From Streptomyces sp. DH12 (GTDB taxonomy: Bacteria > Actinomycetota > Actinomycetes > Streptomycetales > Streptomycetaceae), in the NCBI RefSeq assembly GCF_020873895.1, contig NZ_JAHWGT010000001.1, positions 62,001-126,000 of the forward strand: a DNA stretch of 64,000 bases, read 5' to 3'. Made by a program: the position numbers and the translations under genes. Shown here one piece after another: positions 61,063-64,000 of the stretch; the first letter of the stretch is position 1; every line of letters starts with the position of its first letter. The notes under the pieces are model-generated. The model did no database searches and was not told where the DNA came from. It was given only the letters and a program-made list of their open reading frames with translations.

Positions 61063-62333
61063 AGGGGCTTCTCTCCGGATGGCGGTCGGACGGTGGTGCG
61101 GCGGGGCGGGAAGGGCAGCCCGGTGGAGGAGCGCCGGGGCAGGAAGGGCAGCTCGGCGACGGTGCGGAGCATCGGCCCGACGGGGGTGCGCAGCCCGATG
61201 CCGAACTCCTCCCGGGGGGAGGTGGCGCCGTCGAGGAAGCGCAGCAGGCGTTCCGTCGGCACCCCGTGGAAGAGCCCGGTGAAGAAGTCGGGCCCGTCGA
61301 CGCGGCCGGTGTCCAGGGCCCGCAGCAGCACGGCGTCCATGGCGAGCGCCCGGCGCCCGTGGGGGCGCGGCACGGGGTCGCGCCCCTCGGCCAGCGCCCG
61401 CGCCACGTCCCGGCTCTGCCGCTGCACCGCGGCGAAGGTGTAGCCGGTCGCGGGGCGGGTGGCGCCCCCGGCTGTGCCGACGCGGAACACGGCGGCGCCG
61501 GTCCGCCGGGGGAAGCGCCCGTCGGTCATGGGGATGACGCCCTGCTCGGCCGCCTCCACGCGCAGCGCGCCCAGCCCCAGCACCTCGCGGGTGTAGTGGC
61601 CGAGGGCGGCCTCGTAGGCGGCGGTGCCGAGCGGGGCGCGGGAGAACTCCGTGTACTCCACGAGGGCGCGGTCGGGCGCGAGGGGCAGGACGTACCCGAA
61701 CGCCAGGCCGTGGCGCGGCTGCGGCACGCGGAAGTCCATGAGGTCGGCGACGCCCGGGTCGAAGCGGGGGGCGGCGGTCCGCACGAACCAGCCGCGGAAG
61801 TGCTGCAGGAGCGTCGTACGGGCGGGCGGCAGCCGTCGGGGCGGCCGCGAGTCGAAGGCGTAGCGGCCCCGCAGGGTCAGCTCCCGCCCGTCGGCCGCCG
61901 TGCACCGGACCTCCGCCCCGCCCGGCACGTCCCGCACGGTGTGCGCGGTCGCGCGGACCACGCGCGCCCCCGGGTGGCGGTCGAGGCGGGCGTGGACCAG
62001 CGCCTCGAAGGCCGCGGAGCGCAGCATGCGGTAGCGCAGCGGCGCCGGGTCGGCGGTCAGGGCGCCGCCGTCCCGGCCGTGGATCCGCAGCAGGGGCCAG
62101 GAGGCCAGGACCGCCTCGTCGAACTCGCCCGGCCCCTCGTCCCAGTAGCACCAGGTGCGTTCGGTCGGGCGCAGCGGGCCGTCCGGCGCCTCGACCACCG
62201 TCACGGGGCTGTGGCCGGTCTTCGTCAGCCAGTGCGCGAGGCTCAGCCCCGCCGCGCCGCCGCCCACGATGACCACGCCGTCCGGCCCGGTGTCCGGAGT
62301 GCCGCGAGTGCCGCCGCGCGCGCCGCCGCTCAC
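61059..62333 (-). CDS. crtY: Lycopene beta-cyclase (CrtY type)
   Basis: The 424-residue protein is started at GTG 62333, after which GVVIVGGGAAGLSLAHWLTK gives the dinucleotide-binding fold. RTWCYWDEGPGEFDEAVLAS, LLQHFRGWFVRTAAPRFDPG, DFRVPQPRHGLAFGYVLPLA and RIGTAGGATRPATGYTF-like segments are typical of CrtY/CrtL cyclases. It closes beta-ionone rings on lycopene. ATG 62372 is an alternative start that adds 13 Arg-rich residues. Its stop overlaps crtT by ATGA. Confidence 0.93.
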   Translation of the reverse strand: MSGGARGGTRGTPDTGPDGVVIVGGGAAGLSLAHWLTKTGHSPVTVVEAPDGPLRPTERTWCYWDEGPGEFDEAVLASWPLLRIHGRDGGALTADPAPLRYRMLRSAAFEALVHARLDRHPGARVVRATAHTVRDVPGGAEVRCTAADGRELTLRGRYAFDSRPPRRLPPARTTLLQHFRGWFVRTAAPRFDPGVADLMDFRVPQPRHGLAFGYVLPLAPDRALVEYTEFSRAPLGTAAYEAALGHYTREVLGLGALRVEAAEQGVIPMTDGRFPRRTGAAVFRVGTAGGATRPATGYTFAAVQRQSRDVARALAEGRDPVPRPHGRRALAMDAVLLRALDTGRVDGPDFFTGLFHGVPTERLLRFLDGATSPREEFGIGLRTPVGPMLRTVAELPFLPRRSSTGLPFPPRRTTVRPPSGEKPL

Positions 62334-62678
62334 CGCGCGCGCCGCCCGGCGAGGGCCGGGACGGCGCGGCACGGCACCCGCCGTCGTCCGCCGCCCGCGG
62401 TGCGGGGGGCACGGACCGCAGGGCAGGCCCCCGCGGCACGGGCGGGGTCTCCGGCGGGTGTGCGGCGCGCCGTCAGCACGGCACCCGGCCCCGGCGCCCC
62501 GCCGGCACGGCCCGCTGTGCCGGTGCCGGTGCCACTCCGGTCGCCCGTGCCGGCCCGCGCGTTCCGTCGACGTCCATGCCCGACTCCATGCCCCGCTCCC
62601 TGCCCCGGATCCCGCTGACGTCCCCTCTTCGGCCGGCCACCCGCCGCCGGATGCGCCGGGGACGGGCTCTCGCCGCGG
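62334..62678. other. Gap between the flavoprotein gene and crtY
   Basis: The 345-base region is GC-rich with repeated CGGCACGGC-like stretches and no frame with good coding bias. It may hold the crtY-T-U promoter, but no -35/-10 pair was convincing. Confidence 0.35.
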
Positions 62679-63485
62679 TCATCCGCCCGCCAGGTCCGCG
62701 AGGACCTCCCGCGCGGCCCGGGCACCCGAGGCGAGCGCGCCCTGCGCCGATCCCGTCGCCCGGTGGTCCCCGGCCACGTACCGGCCCGGCGCGAAGCGCG
62801 TCGTACGGCTCAGCGGCCAGGGCGGCGTCATCGCGGGCAGCGCGCCGTCGACCGTGTACGCGGCGACCTCCCGCCACGCGACGGTGTCCGTGGCGTACAG
62901 CTCGGCGAGGCGGCGCCGCACCGCGGATTCCCCGCCGGGCGGCCCCCCGCCCGCCTCGGAGGTGGAGACCAGGGCCGTGCCGGGCGGAGCGTACGTGGGG
63001 CTGACCTCGGTGAGCACGCAGGTGTTGAGGACTGCCAGGGTCGCGTCCACCACGAGGGTCGGCTCGCGAAGAGGCGGGGCGTCGGCCGCGTGGTGGTAGG
63101 TGGTGACCGTGCGGCTGCCCGGGATCCGCAGGCCGGGCAGGAGGCGGGCCGCGGTGGCGGCGTCGGTGGCGACGACCACGCGGCCGGCCGGCCGTTCCGT
63201 GCCGTCGGCCAGGAGCACCCACTCGTCGGTGACGGCGGCGACGGGGGTCTCCAGGCGCAAGGCCCCCTCGGGCAGCCCGGCCGCGAGCATCGCCGGTACG
63301 GCCCCGATGCCGTCGGCGGACAGGCACAGGGTGCCGCGCGCCATGCTGCGACCCACCCCGTCCGACGCCTCCAGCAGCGTGACGCGCCGCCCCGACCGGC
63401 ACAGGTCCAGGGCGCAGGCGAGTCCCGCGAGTCCCGCGCCGACGACCACCGCGTCCGCCGCGCCCTCCCGCTGATCCCTCGTCAT
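62679..63485 (-). CDS. FAD-dependent amine oxidase-type protein with an internal deletion
   Basis: The 268-residue frame starts at ATG 63485 with GGAGGAG upstream. It has the FAD-binding VVVGAGLAGLACALDLCRSG and LLEASDGVG, then jumps straight to RSMARGTLCLSADGIGAVPA and normal later parts: VVVATDAATAARLLPGL, VLNTCVLTEVSPTYAPPGTA and YVAGDHRATGSAQGALASGA. Intact relatives as remembered have about 420 residues, including GGRM and about 150 residues between GVG and W-R-S-M. Codons 45/46 (near 63350) mark the join. The frame is kept, but a functional enzyme is doubtful. It stands between the LitR-like gene and crtY. Confidence 0.8.
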   Translation of the reverse strand: MTRDQREGAADAVVVGAGLAGLACALDLCRSGRRVTLLEASDGVGRSMARGTLCLSADGIGAVPAMLAAGLPEGALRLETPVAAVTDEWVLLADGTERPAGRVVVATDAATAARLLPGLRIPGSRTVTTYHHAADAPPLREPTLVVDATLAVLNTCVLTEVSPTYAPPGTALVSTSEAGGGPPGGESAVRRRLAELYATDTVAWREVAAYTVDGALPAMTPPWPLSRTTRFAPGRYVAGDHRATGSAQGALASGARAAREVLADLAGG

Positions 63486-63701
63486 CCGTCTCCTCCGTCC
63501 ACCGGTGGGCGTCGGCGCGGCCTTCCGCCCGACCGCGGCCTTCCGCCCGGCCGGCGGTGCCGTGCGGCCCCGCCCCGCGGGCGGCCGGCGCGGCGGCGCG
63601 GAGTGGCCCGGGGACCTCCCGCCGACCCGGACGGGTCCGGCAGGGCGGTCCAGCGGACCACGCCGCGGACGCCGACGCCAGGAGCCGCCACGGCGGTGAC
63701 C

Positions 63702-64000
63702 TCATCGGGTGACGCCCTGTCGGGGGTCGCCCGGCCGCGCCGCCCCCAGCGCGGCCAGGGCCTCCGCCAGCCCCGGCGGGCGCGGCAGCCCCGGCACCGC
63801 CTGCCCCCCGGCCCACCCCGGGCCGAGCGTCAGGACGGCGGGCTGCCTGCGGGCGCCCCGCACACCCCACTCCATCGCCGCGACGTGCTGCGCGAGGGGC
63901 CGGCTCGCGGTCGTACGGGACTGGGCCCACAGGCCGACAGCCGCCGGGCCGGTCCTGCGTACCGCCTCGACCAGCGCCTCCACGGGCAGGGCGGCCCCGA
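63702..64000 (-). CDS. LitR-like MerR regulator, B12-binding C-terminus (5' end outside window)
   Basis: Only the last about 98 codons are present. ALPVEALVEAVRRTGPAAVG, LWAQSRTTASRPLAQHVAAM and EWGVRGARRQPAVLTLGPGW match the C-terminal cobalamin-binding domain of LitR-type MerR proteins, light sensors that use adenosyl-B12 to repress carotenoid genes in the dark. The place upstream of the crt genes supports this. The DNA-binding N-terminus must lie beyond 64000. Confidence 0.82.
   Translation of the reverse strand, partial: GAALPVEALVEAVRRTGPAAVGLWAQSRTTASRPLAQHVAAMEWGVRGARRQPAVLTLGPGWAGGQAVPGLPRPPGLAEALAALGAARPGDPRQGVTR

Overview
This window reads as chromosomal DNA from a Streptomyces-like actinomycete. 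Base composition is very GC-rich, with G or C at nearly every third codon position. Many genes start with GTG, and many neighbours overlap by ATGA or GTGA. The gene content fits too: conservon proteins, an SSI-type protease inhibitor, a tendamistat-type amylase inhibitor, RppA/CYP158A, isorenieratene-type crt genes, a c-di-AMP riboswitch ahead of an NlpC/P60 hydrolase, and many small secreted proteins. No insertion sequence with a transposase, phage module, rRNA, tRNA or CRISPR array was seen.

Layout. From 1 to 14 kb: a partial gene, a SAM methyltransferase, a rearranged conservon (DUF742, GTPase, Roadblock), a secreted PI-PLC-like enzyme, ATP-dependent DNA ligase, a HAD hydrolase, a lipoprotein deacetylase, a stand-alone receiver, a coiled-coil protein and the SSI inhibitor. 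From 14.6 to 17.6 kb: a compact minus-strand operon rppA, CYP158A-like P450, MomA-like cupin, predicted to make tetrahydroxynaphthalene-derived pigment. From 18 to 26.5 kb: an SDR/DMT/deacetylase operon divergent from an MGDG-synthase-like glycosyltransferase, then carbonic anhydrase, an F420-type oxidoreductase, a PIG-V-like mannosyltransferase and a sigma factor with a membrane partner. From 26.8 to 34.7 kb: a MarR/MFS pair, beta-propeller phytase, a lipoprotein, GNAT, RibD-like, LuxR and a DUF6355-type secreted protein. From 35 to 46 kb: ordinary accessory genes, including an I36/FG-GAP secreted protein, a frameshifted Mrr-type nuclease, an ALF-repeat protein, an HU-like protein, an aldo/keto reductase and a decayed membrane-protein gene. 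From 47 to 52.5 kb: the riboswitch-controlled NlpC/P60 hydrolase, a lactonase-family protein, an MBL-fold protein, a 2OG-Fe(II) oxygenase behind a predicted leader peptide, and the tendamistat homologue.

From 52.7 kb to the end lies the carotenoid locus. Plus strand: SDR, crtE, crtI, crtB and a Rieske protein, the last four overlapping. Minus strand, converging on them: a LitR-like B12-binding regulator (cut by the window edge), a flavoprotein that appears to have lost an internal segment, then crtY, crtT and crtU, overlapping. Predicted flow is GGPP, phytoene, lycopene, beta-carotene, isorenieratene, probably under light control.

The most notable findings are the internally deleted crt-linked flavoprotein, the kinase-less C-D-B conservon, the riboswitch whose 3' hairpins compete for the ribosome-binding site, the Cys-containing leader peptide, a 50-bp near-perfect palindrome at 31.5 kb, a 74-bp inverted-repeat element at 35.8 kb, and two decaying genes. 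All family calls are by eye from motifs; none has been checked by database search.
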